Positions 62,771 through 64,000 of a stretch of DNA of 64,000 nt are shown here, in pieces; position 1 is the stretch's first letter; each line of letters opens with the position of its first letter. The notes under the pieces are model-generated. The model made no database searches. It was not told the origin of the DNA and was given only the letters and a program-made list of their open reading frames with translations. The translations under genes were made by a program, and so were the position numbers. Source of the DNA: Ascidiimonas aurantiaca (GTDB taxonomy: Bacteria; Bacteroidota; Bacteroidia; Flavobacteriales; Flavobacteriaceae); NCBI RefSeq assembly GCF_037646345.1, contig NZ_JBBEWR010000002.1, forward strand, positions 186,001 to 250,000, written 5' to 3'.

Positions 62771-64000
62771 TTACATCATTTCTGAAAAGAAAATAGCATT
62801 CATTAAAAGTTTATTGGTACCGTACCAAAAAGCCCTGAAGTTGGTATTATCAGTAAATACGGTAACTCTTCCTTTTCCTGTAGAATGGGTCTGAAAGGGT
62901 ACGGAATTTTTAATAAGCTCGAGGTTTTCTTCAGATATATAACCGCTTAACAAAGGCTCATTGGTGTATTGAATAGGGTTGTCGTAGCTTTGTTTACCGG
63001 GCTCCAGATATAAATTGGTATTTCTAAACATTGCGATTCGGTCATTTTTATAACCAAAACATATAGGGTGTGACCTGTCAATACGAGCCTCAAAAATAGT
63101 TCCTCCCGTTACCTGAGCTCCTCTGAAATCTCTTCTTTGCTCAAAGGTTATACCTTTAGCCAGCAATTCATTCTTTTTGAATGTTAACGGAATAAAGTCA
63201 TCGCTCTTTAACCAGTTTAAAGAATTACGGAAACCAATAAGCGTGCCTCCTTTTTTTACCCAGTCTTTGAGTTTGTTTTTTCCATTTTGCGAAAGTGTGG
63301 ATGAAGCGGCATCAGGAACAATAAAGGTAGTGTAACGGTCCAGATCTACCCGGTCAAAATATTCGGCATCAATTTTTGTGAGTTCTATATTATAACGCTG
63401 GTCAAAGAGGTGCCATATCTCTCCGGCATCGTATGATGATACTCCTCTGCCTGCCAAAATAGCAATTTTTGGTTTTTTAACCGTATCAAAGTCATTACTG
63501 CCCAGATCAATGCCTTCGGGAGTATAGCCTGTATTCACGGCATGAATGGTAAGATGACTTTCTTGAGCAACTTTTTTGAGAAAGGTGTGTAATTCATCTG
63601 CGTTCATTTTTTGGTTTTGAACAGGGATCATGATAGTGCCATAATCATACTTTTTACCCTCCAGGGTAAACTGAGTGGGTCCCATTTTTGCGCGAACTCC
63701 TTTTTTAAGAATTTGATACAGTGCTTTTGGAGTGTAATATTCATGCCATTCAAAAAGATAGGCATATTCACTTTTTCCGGTAACATTCCCTGGTCTCAAT
63801 GCAGGTTCTGAAGGTACAGATTGGGCATCAGACAAGGTATTTACGGTGGTATAATCTAAATTAAATGCCAAAGGAAATGTCCACCCTGAAATATCATAGA
63901 ACAGGCTGTCTTTAAACTGTGTTCTCTTTTCAAACATAGCATTGATAATGGTACTGTTTTTTTGGTCAAGCGGTACCATATAACTGTAGCCTTTTTTATA
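62771..64000 (-). CDS. M14-type zinc carboxypeptidase paralogue, C-terminal part (5' end outside the window)
   Basis: The frame stays open to base 64000, with ATG 63979 probably internal. The visible 409 residues match the C-terminal half of the M14 protein at 38653-41103: KIAILAGRGVSSYDAGEIW (matching RIAILAGGSVSTLNFGEVW), ID.EYF.RVDL, and the end FRAFWYGTNKLLMNAIFF against FRGFWENGKLFFANALF. The zinc-binding N-terminal part, if present, lies beyond the window, so enzyme activity cannot be judged. Confidence 0.82.
   Translation of the reverse strand, partial: YKKGYSYMVPLDQKNSTIINAMFEKRTQFKDSLFYDISGWTFPLAFNLDYTTVNTLSDAQSVPSEPALRPGNVTGKSEYAYLFEWHEYYTPKALYQILKKGVRAKMGPTQFTLEGKKYDYGTIMIPVQNQKMNADELHTFLKKVAQESHLTIHAVNTGYTPEGIDLGSNDFDTVKKPKIAILAGRGVSSYDAGEIWHLFDQRYNIELTKIDAEYFDRVDLDRYTTFIVPDAASSTLSQNGKNKLKDWVKKGGTLIGFRNSLNWLKSDDFIPLTFKKNELLAKGITFEQRRDFRGAQVTGGTIFEARIDRSHPICFGYKNDRIAMFRNTNLYLEPGKQSYDNPIQYTNEPLLSGYISEENLELIKNSVPFQTHSTGKGRVTVFTDNTNFRAFWYGTNKLLMNAIFFSEMM

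Noticed and set aside
1..64000. CRISPR arrays, rRNA genes, large repeats
   Set aside because: No regularly spaced repeats and no rRNA-like sequence were seen; only one tRNA gene was found.

Overview
The window is a stretch of chromosome from a member of the Flavobacteriaceae (Bacteroidota); the genus cannot be fixed from sequence alone. The evidence is AT-rich intergenic DNA, many TAnnTTTG-type promoter boxes placed just upstream of start codons, a SusC/SusD pair, a GSIII glutamine synthetase, the ~393-residue Bacteroidota form of PurM, DUF4266/DUF3570 genes, and many Bacteroidota-type lipoproteins. It is mostly housekeeping DNA with a few accessory islands.

Layout. 0-6 kb: end of a TraB/GumN-like protein, corA, a saccharopine-dehydrogenase-like gene, a DUF502 protein, then an 850-bp gene-free stretch holding a strongly folded segment, and an MscS channel. 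6-8.3 kb: a tRNA-Arg(ACG), a nearby copy of its 3' end, and a small regulatory island (a 90-residue putative DNA-binding protein divergent from two tandem paralogous CI-like regulators sharing a 20-nt upstream element). 8.3-19 kb: apt, a tiny conserved gene convergent with it, an SPFH/band-7 gene, a blaI/M56 pair with three evenly phased operator-like dyads, a Ca2+/Na+ antiporter, a decayed GSII glutamine synthetase divergent from an intact GSIII, an RDD protein and purM. 19-22.6 kb: an envelope redox cluster (Rieske lipoprotein, thioredoxin-like protein, ApbE flavin transferase, DUF4266, DUF3570). 22.7-26.4 kb: prfA, pyrF, a metal-receptor-like protein and a hydrolase. 26.5-32.7 kb: a susD/susC pair next to a TPR-membrane-AraC regulator. 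33-45 kb: a secreted protein, PfkB kinase, DUF4197, a PqqB-like hydrolase, an S9 peptidase, an M14 carboxypeptidase, bshC, a PNPOx-like protein and a PLP decarboxylase. 45.2-46.5 kb: three small Cys-rich leader-peptide genes, each with its own terminator, two of them close paralogues. 46.5-64 kb: a GH65 enzyme, the guaA-LysM-osmC-DUF922-DUF3820 operon, pyrG, yidC, two FAS1 lipoproteins, mnmA, a nitronate-monooxygenase-like gene and part of a second M14-like gene.

How the genes fit together. Nucleotide synthesis is well represented (apt, purM, pyrF, guaA, pyrG), as is translation and membrane biogenesis (prfA, mnmA, yidC). The redox cluster is arranged as one operon with overlapping or closely spaced genes, suggesting that electrons or flavin are handled outside the cytoplasm. 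The glutamine synthetase locus shows gene loss: GSII is reduced to fragments with stops, frameshifts and a large internal deletion, leaving GSIII as the only copy here. The most novel content is the trio of orphan RiPP-like precursor genes at 45.3-46.4 kb, which have no maturation or export genes beside them.
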